DNA of 64,000 nt, from positions 2,928,501-2,992,500 of the forward strand of contig NZ_VFNX01000001.1 of assembly GCF_006715785.1 (NCBI RefSeq). The letters are read 5' to 3'. Position 1 is the stretch's first letter, and every line of letters begins with the position of its first letter. Made by a program: the position numbers and the translations under genes. Below the pieces are notes generated by a model. The model saw only the letters and a list, made by a program, of their open reading frames with translations. It did no database searches and had not been told where the DNA came from. Below are positions 49,221-57,794 of this stretch, piece after piece. This DNA is from Streptomyces puniciscabiei. GTDB lineage: Bacteria > Actinomycetota > Actinomycetes > Streptomycetales > Streptomycetaceae.

Positions 49221-50162
49221 ATGCCCGGCCGCCGTATGCACGCCATCGTCCAGTCCGTCTTCGGCGGTCCCGAGGTGCTCACCCCCACCGAGACCGACGT
49301 GCCCGATCCCGGCCCCGGGGAGGTGCTGCTGCGGGTCGCCGGCGCCGGGGTGAACCCGGGCGACGCCGTCATCCGGGCGGGCGGGGTGCCGGGGCTGGTG
49401 GAGCTGCCGTGGACGCCGGGCAACGACGTCGCCGGTGTCGTCGAGCGGCTCGGCGAGGGCGTGACCCGGTTCGCGCCGGGCGACACGGTGTACGGCATGC
49501 TCCCGGTCGGTCGGCGCGGCGCGTACGCCGAGTTCACCGTGGCACCGGCCGGCGCGCTGGCTCCCGCACCCGCGAACCTCGACCTGGCGCACGCGGGGGC
49601 CGTACCCCTGGTGGCGTTCACCGCCTGGCAGGCGCTGGCCGAGCTGGCGCGGGTCCGGCCCGGCGACCGGGTGCTGATCCACGCGGCGGCGGGCGGCGTG
49701 GGGCATGTCGCGGTGCAACTGGCCAAGGAGCTCGGCGCGTACGTCATCGGCACCGCCCGTGCCGTCAACCACGGCCTGCTGCGCGAGCTGGGCGCCGACG
49801 AGCTGATCGACCACACCGCCGCCGACTTCCGGACCGCCGTGGCGCCGGTGGACGTCGTGCTGGACCTCGTCGGCGGCGCCTACGGGCCGCGCTCCCTCGA
49901 CGTGCTGCGGCCGGGCGGCCTGCTCATCGGCGCGTCGATCGACCCGGGCACGGACGAACGGGAGGCCGCCGCGCGGGGTCTGCGCTACGTCTGGGTCACC
50001 GCCGAGCCCTCGGGAAAGAAGCTGGAGCGCATCACCGAACGCATCGAGGCGGGTCGGCTGCGGGTCCTCCTCCAGGGGACCTACCCGCTGTCCGAAGCCG
50101 CCGCGGCCCACCGCGCGATCGAGACCAGGCGCACCATCGGAAAGATCGTCCTCACGCCCTGA
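49221..50162 (+). CDS. NADPH:quinone oxidoreductase (MDR family)
   Basis: 313 aa. GroES-like N-terminus (GAGVNPGDAVIRAGGVPGLV, TPGNDVAGVVERLGEGV) and nucleotide motif VLIHAAAGGVGHVAVQLAKE. No zinc ligands, typical of the QOR branch, which reduces quinones or enones with NADPH. The ATG at 49221 has GAGGAG upstream. Divergent from the HxlR gene, it probably answers electrophile or quinone stress. Confidence 0.88.
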   Translation: MPGRRMHAIVQSVFGGPEVLTPTETDVPDPGPGEVLLRVAGAGVNPGDAVIRAGGVPGLVELPWTPGNDVAGVVERLGEGVTRFAPGDTVYGMLPVGRRGAYAEFTVAPAGALAPAPANLDLAHAGAVPLVAFTAWQALAELARVRPGDRVLIHAAAGGVGHVAVQLAKELGAYVIGTARAVNHGLLRELGADELIDHTAADFRTAVAPVDVVLDLVGGAYGPRSLDVLRPGGLLIGASIDPGTDEREAAARGLRYVWVTAEPSGKKLERITERIEAGRLRVLLQGTYPLSEAAAAHRAIETRRTIGKIVLTP

Positions 50163-50322
50163 CCGGGGCGCGGGCGCGGTGGGGTCGAGTTTCCGGGGGC
50201 GTACGGGGCTCGGCGTGTACTCGGCTCGGCGCAGCGGGCGTTACTCCCCCCGTCGGACGCGCCGGACCGGGGTGGCGGGCGAGCCTGGTGGGGTGCCCGG
50301 CCCCGGATCCGGAGGAAGCGAA

Positions 50323-50865
50323 GTGAGCCGTCGATTGTCGCCGAGGGCCCGGAAGATCTGGGTCGTCGTCCATGTGGTCGCCTCGGTCGGCTGGCCGGCG
50401 CTGATGCTCTGCCTGCTCACCCTCGGGGTAACGGCCCTGGCGACCGACGACGCGGACACCCTGCGGACCGTGTACCGGGCGATGGGGATGCTGGGCGACG
50501 CCCTGATCGTGCCGCTGAGCCTGCTCACCCTGCTCAGCGGGGTGGTGCTGGGCCTCGGCACGCCGTGGGGCCTGTTCCGCCACTACTGGGTCGCCACCAA
50601 GTTCTGGCTGACCCTCGCGGCCACGGCGGCCTCGGTCTTCGCCCTCACGGCCCGGCTGCACGACGCGGTGCGGGCCGTGGACCGCCGTCCGACCGGCTCG
50701 ATCGCGGCCATGCACCTGGGATTCATCCGCTACATCACGGTGATCGTCCCGTCCGTCGCGCTGCTGCTGTATCTGGCGCTCGTCGTCCTGTCCGTCTTCA
50801 AGCCGTGGGGGCGGCGTTCGCCCGCACCGGTGGCGGGCAAGTCCCGGGTCGGGCAAGGAGCTTGA
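50323..50865 (+). CDS. Small multi-pass membrane protein (DUF2269-like)
   Basis: 180 aa from GTG 50323 with GGAGGAAG. Four hydrophobic segments: WVVVHVVASVGWPALMLCLL, LGDALIVPLSLLTLLSGVVL, FWLTLAATAASVFALTARL and YITVIVPSVALLLYLALVVL. A conserved His (VVHVVASVGW) opens helix 1, as in DUF2269-type proteins. Function is unknown. Confidence 0.75.
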   Translation: MSRRLSPRARKIWVVVHVVASVGWPALMLCLLTLGVTALATDDADTLRTVYRAMGMLGDALIVPLSLLTLLSGVVLGLGTPWGLFRHYWVATKFWLTLAATAASVFALTARLHDAVRAVDRRPTGSIAAMHLGFIRYITVIVPSVALLLYLALVVLSVFKPWGRRSPAPVAGKSRVGQGA

Positions 50866-50875
50866 GCAGCGCTCG

Positions 50876-51649
50876 TCAGGTCTGGCGCGGGTCCGGCCGC
50901 AGGACCGCGAAGACCGCCTGGGCCGGGTCGGCCAGCCAGGCGATGCGGCCGACGCCGGGGACGTTCGCGGCCGGCATCAGCACGGAGCCGCCGCTGTCGC
51001 CCACCGCCGCGACGGTCGTGTCCGTGTCGGCCACGGCGAAGTACGGCACCCAGCGGGCGTCCTCCCGGTCGTCCCGCAGCGGGGCCACACCGCCGAAGGA
51101 ACCCTCCTGCTGGTCGCACTCCCCGATGCTGAGCACCTGGTACGTCATGCCCGGCGCCTGCATCTCCTGCGACCGCCAGCCGAACAGCCCGCGGTAGAAG
51201 CCGATGGCCGCCCGCGGGTCACGGACGTGCAGCTCCACCCACACCAGCGCGTCGTCCTCCGAAGCCCGCTGCAGCCCCTGCCCGGACTGCAGCACCGCGA
51301 ACTGCGCGCCCTGCGGGTCGGTGAACTGGGCGATGGTGACCTCGCCCATGCTCATCGGCTCGGCGCGCACCCTGCCGCCGGCCTCGGTCACGGCCCGGGC
51401 GGCGGCGCGGGCGTCCTCGGTGCGGAAGTACGTCATCCAGGCGGATCTCGCCCCCTGCTCGGTCAGCGGGCCGAGACCGGCCACCGTACCGCCGTTCTTC
51501 TGGAAGAAGCCGTAGCCGCCCCCTCCCGAGCCCGCGGAGGCGAACTCCCAGCCGAAGACGGCCCCGTAGAAGGCGACGGCCGCCTGGGTGTCCGGGCTGC
51601 CGAGGTCGATCCAGATGGGCGATCCGGTGCGGAAGTCTGTGCCGAGCAT
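50876..51649 (-). CDS. VOC (glyoxalase/bleomycin-resistance fold) protein, two modules
   Basis: 257 aa with two tandem VOC domains: SPIWIDLGSPDTQAAVAFYG with FGWEF, and LVWVELHVRDPRAAIGFYRG with FGWRS, each with a later FTDPQGAQFAVLQ or LADPAQAVFAVLRP strand. Two-module members of this type are often annotated as antibiotic- or carbamate-related but most are uncharacterised. Metal ligands are only partly visible. Its 3' end lies 10 bp from the convergent membrane-protein gene. Confidence 0.85.
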   Translation of the reverse strand: MLGTDFRTGSPIWIDLGSPDTQAAVAFYGAVFGWEFASAGSGGGGYGFFQKNGGTVAGLGPLTEQGARSAWMTYFRTEDARAAARAVTEAGGRVRAEPMSMGEVTIAQFTDPQGAQFAVLQSGQGLQRASEDDALVWVELHVRDPRAAIGFYRGLFGWRSQEMQAPGMTYQVLSIGECDQQEGSFGGVAPLRDDREDARWVPYFAVADTDTTVAAVGDSGGSVLMPAANVPGVGRIAWLADPAQAVFAVLRPDPRQT

Positions 51650-51839
51650 GTGTCTCCTCCTGCCGGTCCGGTGCGAAGCCGCCCGCCACTATGCCGACGG
51701 AAGCGGCCCGGACCCGGCCGGGACACGGGAAAAGAACCCCGCAAATCTGCGCAGGAGCGCCACACGGACTGCACACAGCCTTTCGAAAGGCTCGTTACCG
51801 TGACGGACGCCCGCTCCCCTGGACTCAGGAAGACCACTG

Positions 51840-52730
51840 ATGGACTACTGCTCCTCGTGCCGTCGGCACCTCAACGGCGCCCTGGTCTGCCCTGGGTGCG
51901 GTGCCTACGCCCCGGACATAGCCCCGGCCCGCACCGACGCCGGTGTCACGGCCGCACCGCTCGCGGCCGACAGCTGGTTCGGCGCCGAGTCCCCCGCCGC
52001 CGAGCCGCCCGCCGGCCTCGCGGACACCGCCACGGACGCGCCGCCCGCGGACGTCACCGACGCCCCGCCCGCGCCGCAGGGACGCGCCGCCCGGCGCCGG
52101 CAGCTGGCGCGCTGGAAGAGGAACCAGCGCCGGGCCGTGGTGGCGACCGCCGTCGCGCTCGTCGGCGGCGGCCTGACGCTCGCCTCGCTGGACCGCGGCA
52201 ACGGCGACAAGGCCCAGGCGGCCACCGCACCGGACCACCGGAGCATGGGCCTCACCGAGGACCCGTCGGCCGCCCCCAGCGACCCGGCGTCCACACCGGC
52301 ACCGCCCGCCGCCACCCACCGGCACACGTCCGGCACGCCGACGGCGCACACGCCCGCCGTGAACGTCCCCCGGCAGCAGTCCCTCGCGCCCGCGCCGCAC
52401 ACGGCCGGGCCCGCCGCCCACCCGCACACCGCCGCGGCCGCCGCACACCAGGACGCACCGGCCGCCGCACTGCCGGTGAGCACCCCGACGACCTCGTCCG
52501 GAACGGCAGGTTCGACCGGAACGGCAGGTTCGACCGGAACGGCAGGTTCGACCGGAACGGCAGGTTCGACCGGAACGACGGGCACGACCGGCAGTACCGG
52601 TACGAAGACACAGCCGAGCCCCTCCACCGGCACGGGCAGCGGCACGGGCAGCGGCACCTCCACCTCACCGACGTCCCCGTCGTCGACCTCCTCCAACCAG
52701 CTCTGCCTGGTCCTGGTCTGCCTCGGCTGA
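51840..52730 (+). CDS. SCO2400-like zinc-ribbon membrane protein
   Basis: 296 aa. The N-terminus MDYCSSCRRHLNGALVCPGC is a CxxC...CxxC zinc ribbon that I associate with the SCO2400 family. A basic stretch (RRRQLARWKRNQRR) and one membrane helix (AVVATAVALVGGGLTLASL) follow, then a long Pro/Ala/Thr/Ser extracellular region with two C-terminal cysteines (LCLVLVCLG). It includes an 18-bp repeat array. Function is unknown. Four Cys at the N-terminus should bind one Zn2+ inside the cell. Confidence 0.8.
   Translation: MDYCSSCRRHLNGALVCPGCGAYAPDIAPARTDAGVTAAPLAADSWFGAESPAAEPPAGLADTATDAPPADVTDAPPAPQGRAARRRQLARWKRNQRRAVVATAVALVGGGLTLASLDRGNGDKAQAATAPDHRSMGLTEDPSAAPSDPASTPAPPAATHRHTSGTPTAHTPAVNVPRQQSLAPAPHTAGPAAHPHTAAAAAHQDAPAAALPVSTPTTSSGTAGSTGTAGSTGTAGSTGTAGSTGTTGTTGSTGTKTQPSPSTGTGSGTGSGTSTSPTSPSSTSSNQLCLVLVCLG
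52500..52571 (+). repeat. 18-bp tandem repeat, four exact copies
   Basis: GGAACGGCAGGTTCGACC repeated four times in frame, coding the hexapeptide GTAGST. Exact DNA identity, not just peptide identity, shows recent expansion. It lies in the extracellular linker of the zinc-ribbon protein. Confidence 0.9.
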
Positions 52731-52764
52731 CCTCCGCCGACCGCACCCCGCGGACGCTCCCCGG

Positions 52765-55700
52765 TCAGCCCTCCCCCGCGGAGCGGATCGCCGATTCCAC
52801 CGCCGCGATCCGGTCCGCGAGCAGGCCCAGTGCCGCCACCGCCCGGGTCACCGGATCCTCCTCGGGGCCGCCGAGCGCGCGGGCGCGCGCGTGGGCGGTC
52901 TTCACCTCGGCCCAGCGAGCGGCCTGCGCCGGGCTCAGCGTTCCGCGCAGTTCCGCCAGTTTCAGCAGGTTGGCCTCCGCACCCGTGGTGAGGGTCTGGG
53001 CCTCGGCCGTGTAGTGGTCGTCGACGACGGCCTCGCGTTCGGCGTCGTTCATGACCGGCCGCAGCCGCCCGGCGATCCTGTTCATGTCGCGGTAGGAGCC
53101 CTGGAGGCGGAAGGGCGGCTCCGTGCGGGCGGCCTCCGACTGGGCGGCGGAGGCGATGTAGGCCGCGTTGACCCGCAGCACCGTCTCGCGCACCGCCATC
53201 ACCTGCCGCAACACGGCCACGGCGGCCTCCAGTTCGGCCGGCGGCATCGGCTGGGCGAGGCGGTCGGCGCGGGCCGTCGGGTCGGCGGCGGCGAGCCGGA
53301 CCAGGAGGTCCAGGTCGGCGCGGTCGCGGGCGGCGAGCGGGGCCAGCACCGGGTTGGCGGTGAGGGCGTTCTCGACGAAGCTGAGCGCGAAGACGTCCTC
53401 CTTGCCGGTGAGGACGTCGCCGAGGTTCCACACGTCGGCCCGGTTGGCGAGCATGTCGGGGATGCGGAAGCGTTCGCCGGACTCGGTGTAGGGGTTGCCG
53501 GCCAGGCAGACCGCGAAGCGCTTGCCGCGCAGGTCGTAGGTGCGCGGCTCGCCGTCCCACACGCCGTCCACCCGCCGGGTGGCGTCGCACAGCGGGATGA
53601 ACTTCTGCAGCAGCTCGGGCGAGGTGTGCTGGATGTCGTCCAGGTACAGGAGCGTGTTGTTGCCGGCCGCCAGCGCGAAGTTGATCTTCTCCAGCTCGCG
53701 GCGGGCGGTGGCGTCCGGGGCGTCGGCCGGGTCCAGCGAGGTGACGGTGTGGCCGAGCGCCGGGCCGCTGACCCTGACCAGCATCAGGCCGAGCCGGTCG
53801 GCGACGTACTCCATGAGCGTCGTCTTGCCGTAGCCGGGCGGGGAGACGAGGAGGAGCAGACCACCGGTGTCGGTGCGCTTCGAGTCGCCGGTGGTGCCCA
53901 GCTGCCGGGCCAGGCTGTCGCCGATCAGCGGCAGGTACACCTCGTCGACGAGCCGGCCCCGCACGAACGCCGGCATCACCCGGGGGCGGTGGTCGTCCAG
54001 GCGGAGCCGCTCGCGCTCGGCCGACACCAGGGCCGTACGGCGGCGCTGGTAGGCGCGGAAGGCGGGCATGTCCTCGGCGGCGAAGCGGGACGTGCGGGCG
54101 AGGAACTCGTCCAGCCTCAGCTGCAGCCGGCCGCCGGTCACCCGGGGGTGGGCGCCCAGCAGTCCCTCCGCCGTCGCGGTGAGCGGGGCGTCGCCGTCGT
54201 AGCGCGGCAGGCCGGGGCAGAGCTCGGCGGCGACCGCCTCGGCCAGCTCGCCGGGCCCGGTCTCGGTGCCGGTGGCGGCGGCGTACGCGGCGAGCCAGGC
54301 CTGCACCACCTGCCGGCGCGCGGCCAGGTCGGCCAGGCCCTCCAGATCGGTGCGGTAACTCCCCTCCGCGTGCCGGAACTTCTCCAGCAGGGTGCGCGCC
54401 GTGACCCCGAGCACGAAGCCTTCCGGGCCCCCGGTGAGCTCCTCGAAGAGGTACGCGGCGGCCGGCCCGCCCGCCACCCGCGCGTCCCAGGCCTCGATCG
54501 CCGCAGCCAGCTCCCGCTGCAGCTCACCGATGGCCGGTACGGCACCGAAGGCGTCCCGGGCCCGGGCCAGCGACACCGCCCGCCGGGACCAGGCGGTCCG
54601 GGCCTCCTGCGTCGTGCCGTGCGCCCAGAACAGCTGGGCGGCGGCGCGGGCGGCGGGCTCGTGGCGCAGGGTGCCGGCGCCCTCGTACAAGGGAAGCAGC
54701 GCCTGGAGCACGAGGGTCGCGTCGTGGTCGTGGACCCCGCGCTCGTAGCCCTCGTCGTACGCCTCCTGCGCCGCCCGGCGGACCAGGTCCGGCAGGTCGT
54801 CGGCGGCGGCGAGGGCGGCCGGGCCGTGCTCGGCGAGCAGCCGGGCGGCGAGGTGCTCGGCGCGGTAGACCTCGGGCGACTCGGACGGCAGGTGCCGGTC
54901 CCAGTAGGGGCGGTACGCCGCGAAGTCCGGGTCGGTGACCGGGGCGCGGTAGTCGGTGCCGGTGACCGCGAAGGCGAGCGTGTCGCCGTGCGGGACGAGG
55001 GTGAGGTCGAGCGGCTGGGTGTTGACGGCGAAGCGGTGGCCGCCGAGCAGCAGGCTGCGGCCGTCCTCGGCGTACAGGTCGGCGCGGTCGCGCAGGGCGC
55101 GGACGGCCTCCTGGCGGGCGGACTTCAGCCGGCCGTCGAGCTCCTCGGCGCGCACACTGTCGCCGAGGGCGCGCAGTTCGTCCGCGGTGCGGCGGACCTT
55201 GGCGACCAGCGGGTCGGAGGCGAAGTACGTGGTGACCGCGTCGGCGTCGGCGAGCGTGGCGGCCCGGCGGGCGACCGTCTGCAGCATGCGCCCCGCCGAG
55301 AGCGCGAGCTGCTCGGCGCGGCGGGCGCGGGCGTCGGCGAGGGACTGCTTGCGGGCGGCGAACGCCTCGTAGATCTCGGTGCGCCGGTCGGCGAGTTCGG
55401 TGAGGAAGTCGTCGAACTCGGCGAACCGGCCGTCCAGGTCCTCCAACCGGGCCAGCACGGAGGCGAGTTGGTCGTCGCACTCCTCGGGCGTGCCGGACGC
55501 GGCGAGCGCGGCGGTGACGGCCTGGGCGAGCAGCGCGGTCTCGGCGGCGAACTCGGCCCGGCCCTCGCTGTCCTGGAGGCTGCGGCGGCGGGCCTCCAGG
55601 GTCGCCCGGGCCCGGTTGACGCCCCCCAGCACCTCGGCGATCCGCTCCAGGACGGCCGTACGGACGACTGCGTCGGCGATGTCGAGTCCGGTCACCACCT

Positions 55701-57558
55701 CGGTGACCGTGCGCAGCCCGTCGGCCAGCTCGTCCAGCCGGGCGGCGACGGGCGCCCCGCCGGCCACGGTCTCGACGGCCGCCGCCTCCCCGACCAGCCG
55801 CTCGACCTCCGTCTGCTGCCCCGCGAAGGCGTCCTCGCGCGCCAGGAACTGCACCGCGCGCCGCCCGAAGGAGGCCAGGTCGTCCTCGGCGGCGGCCGCC
55901 AGTTCCTGCAGCCGGGCGGCGTCGACGTACCGCAGCTCCCGCAGGGTCAGCAGGTGCCCGTGCGCGCGGCGGAGTTCGGTCAGCCCGTGCACCCAGGCGG
56001 CGGCCTCGCGCGGGGCCTCGCCGCGCAGCCGGCGCACCACGGCGGCGATCCGCGCCTCGGCCTCGTCGAGGGCGTCCGCCGCGTGCCGGGTCAGCTCCCG
56101 TACGGTCTCGAACTCGCCCAGCACCTGCTCGGCGGCCGTACGGACCTCACCCAACGGGCCTGCCAGCAGGCCCAGTTCGGGATCGGCCAGCCAGTGATGG
56201 GCGTCGGCGGCCCGCACACAGGCCGCCACCAGCGCCCGGTACCCCTCGCTGGTCTCGATGCCGTCGGTGACCAGCCGGGCCACGGACAGGCAGTCGGCGA
56301 GCCCGCGCACGAGATCCGCGTTGCCGACCCGGGCGAACGCGCCGGTGCCGGTGCGCAGCGCGGCGGTGTGCGTGTCGGAGACGTACGGCGAGGTCCACCA
56401 CTGCACCGGATGCGTGTGCGCGGGCTCCTCGCCCCCGTCGCGCAGCACGGCGAGCGCGCCGTCCTCGAACAGCGCCCAGCCCCGGCACGGCAGCGGGTTC
56501 GCGACCTCCTTGCGCAGGGTGTTGTACGACAGCAGCAGCGTGCGCCCGCCGGCCCGGGACCGGAAGGCGTACAGCACGTCCTCGCCGTTCGGCGCGCGGA
56601 CCTCCCGCTCGAACTCAAGCCCGAAGGCGTCGAGTTCGTACGTCTTGTGGGTTCCGCCCGCCAGACAGTACCCGCCCGGGAAGACGATCCCCTGCTCCTC
56701 GGGCAGCCGCCGGCACGCCTGCCCGATCCCGTCGAGCCGGACGACGGTCCGGGTGAGTGTGTCGAACACCAGGTGCCGGTCGTCCTCCTCCTTGTACGGC
56801 CGCACCCGCAGCAGCACCAGCGCACCGACCCGCGCATGCGCGACGGCCGCGTCCGCGAGCGCCTGCAGCGGCTCCTGCACGGGTTCGGCGTACAGCTCCT
56901 CCCCTTCCGGGGTGCGGACGGTGAGGGAGCCGCCGACGGTACTCACCCCCAGTCCCCCGGGGACGGCCACATACTGCTCCCGGCCCAGGACGTGGTCCTC
57001 GCGGGTGGTCTCCGTCCAGGTCACGTCCTGGGCCGGCGGGAAGACGTCGTCGCGGTCGCCGCGCGCGTCCAGGAACGCCACGCGGCCGTCGTCGGCGACG
57101 CTCCAGCGCAGGACGCGGACGTCCTCGGCCTTCTCGCCGGTGCGGAACACCGCCAGCAGCCGGCCGTCGACCCGGCGCAGCCGCAGCAGGCTCGCTTCGC
57201 GGTAGTAGCGGCGCAGGGCGGTGAGCTCTTTGACGAACGCCGTGTCGTCGAGGAGCCCGGGTACGGCATCCTCGGGCAACCGCGCGCCGTTACGGTCGTA
57301 CAGCGCGAGGATGTCCGTGGCTGTGCCGGTCGCGCCGAAGAGGAGAGCGTCCCCCACGGCCACGATGTCGCTCGGCACGCACGCCTGCGGCGTCCCCAGC
57401 CGGGCAGTGGCAACGAGGTCCAGTTTCGCCGACCCGAACTCCTCGCTCCGCCGCGCGTTGAGTGCGTCCGCCCTCCGGGCGAGGTCGGCGGCGTGCGCGG
57501 CGAGGCGGTCGCGGAGCACCTCGTAGGTACCGGCCTCTACGGCACCGTCGGTTGCCAT
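52765..57558 (-). CDS. Giant AAA ATPase (DNA-repair-ATPase / DUF3686-like)
   Basis: 1597 aa. Residues 1-430 are a beta-rich N-terminal region (repeated LVATARLGTPQ, VGDALLFGATG, HLVFDTLTRTVVRLDG). Residues 440-900 are alpha-helical with coiled-coil runs. A classical AAA core is near the C-terminus: Walker A SPPGYGKTTLMEY (Lys1245), Walker B LLYLDDIQH (Asp1307-1308), sensor VCLAGNPYTESG, and arginine-bearing RFRIPDMLANRADVW. I recall such ATPases being annotated as DNA-repair ATPases and found beside flotillins and PspA-like proteins. It sits 237 bp downstream of the flotillin on the same strand, so the two probably form one unit. Confidence 0.85.
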   Translation of the reverse strand: MATDGAVEAGTYEVLRDRLAAHAADLARRADALNARRSEEFGSAKLDLVATARLGTPQACVPSDIVAVGDALLFGATGTATDILALYDRNGARLPEDAVPGLLDDTAFVKELTALRRYYREASLLRLRRVDGRLLAVFRTGEKAEDVRVLRWSVADDGRVAFLDARGDRDDVFPPAQDVTWTETTREDHVLGREQYVAVPGGLGVSTVGGSLTVRTPEGEELYAEPVQEPLQALADAAVAHARVGALVLLRVRPYKEEDDRHLVFDTLTRTVVRLDGIGQACRRLPEEQGIVFPGGYCLAGGTHKTYELDAFGLEFEREVRAPNGEDVLYAFRSRAGGRTLLLSYNTLRKEVANPLPCRGWALFEDGALAVLRDGGEEPAHTHPVQWWTSPYVSDTHTAALRTGTGAFARVGNADLVRGLADCLSVARLVTDGIETSEGYRALVAACVRAADAHHWLADPELGLLAGPLGEVRTAAEQVLGEFETVRELTRHAADALDEAEARIAAVVRRLRGEAPREAAAWVHGLTELRRAHGHLLTLRELRYVDAARLQELAAAAEDDLASFGRRAVQFLAREDAFAGQQTEVERLVGEAAAVETVAGGAPVAARLDELADGLRTVTEVVTGLDIADAVVRTAVLERIAEVLGGVNRARATLEARRRSLQDSEGRAEFAAETALLAQAVTAALAASGTPEECDDQLASVLARLEDLDGRFAEFDDFLTELADRRTEIYEAFAARKQSLADARARRAEQLALSAGRMLQTVARRAATLADADAVTTYFASDPLVAKVRRTADELRALGDSVRAEELDGRLKSARQEAVRALRDRADLYAEDGRSLLLGGHRFAVNTQPLDLTLVPHGDTLAFAVTGTDYRAPVTDPDFAAYRPYWDRHLPSESPEVYRAEHLAARLLAEHGPAALAAADDLPDLVRRAAQEAYDEGYERGVHDHDATLVLQALLPLYEGAGTLRHEPAARAAAQLFWAHGTTQEARTAWSRRAVSLARARDAFGAVPAIGELQRELAAAIEAWDARVAGGPAAAYLFEELTGGPEGFVLGVTARTLLEKFRHAEGSYRTDLEGLADLAARRQVVQAWLAAYAAATGTETGPGELAEAVAAELCPGLPRYDGDAPLTATAEGLLGAHPRVTGGRLQLRLDEFLARTSRFAAEDMPAFRAYQRRRTALVSAERERLRLDDHRPRVMPAFVRGRLVDEVYLPLIGDSLARQLGTTGDSKRTDTGGLLLLVSPPGYGKTTLMEYVADRLGLMLVRVSGPALGHTVTSLDPADAPDATARRELEKINFALAAGNNTLLYLDDIQHTSPELLQKFIPLCDATRRVDGVWDGEPRTYDLRGKRFAVCLAGNPYTESGERFRIPDMLANRADVWNLGDVLTGKEDVFALSFVENALTANPVLAPLAARDRADLDLLVRLAAADPTARADRLAQPMPPAELEAAVAVLRQVMAVRETVLRVNAAYIASAAQSEAARTEPPFRLQGSYRDMNRIAGRLRPVMNDAEREAVVDDHYTAEAQTLTTGAEANLLKLAELRGTLSPAQAARWAEVKTAHARARALGGPEEDPVTRAVAALGLLADRIAAVESAIRSAGEG

Positions 57559-57794
57559 GGCGGATGGGTTTCCCTTCGTGGACTGTGCGGCTGACAGCTC
57601 GGGGCTGCGGGTCGTCTCCCGACTGCGGGTGCGCGGTGGCTGGTCGCGCAGTTCCCCGCGCCCCTTCGGGGCGCTGGTAGCTGCGGGCAGTCGTGCCGCT
57701 GGGGCGATGGGGGTCCCCCCGCTCGAGCGAAGCCGAGAGTGGGGGAGGGTGGGCGCAGCGGCACCTCACAGCGAGCAGCGCCCCCCGCCTGGCC

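Noticed and set aside
52891..57594. A 1567-aa open frame on the + strand
   Set aside because: Complete antisense shadow of the AAA ATPase, made possible by high GC; its translation is Arg/Gly/Val-rich low complexity with no domain.
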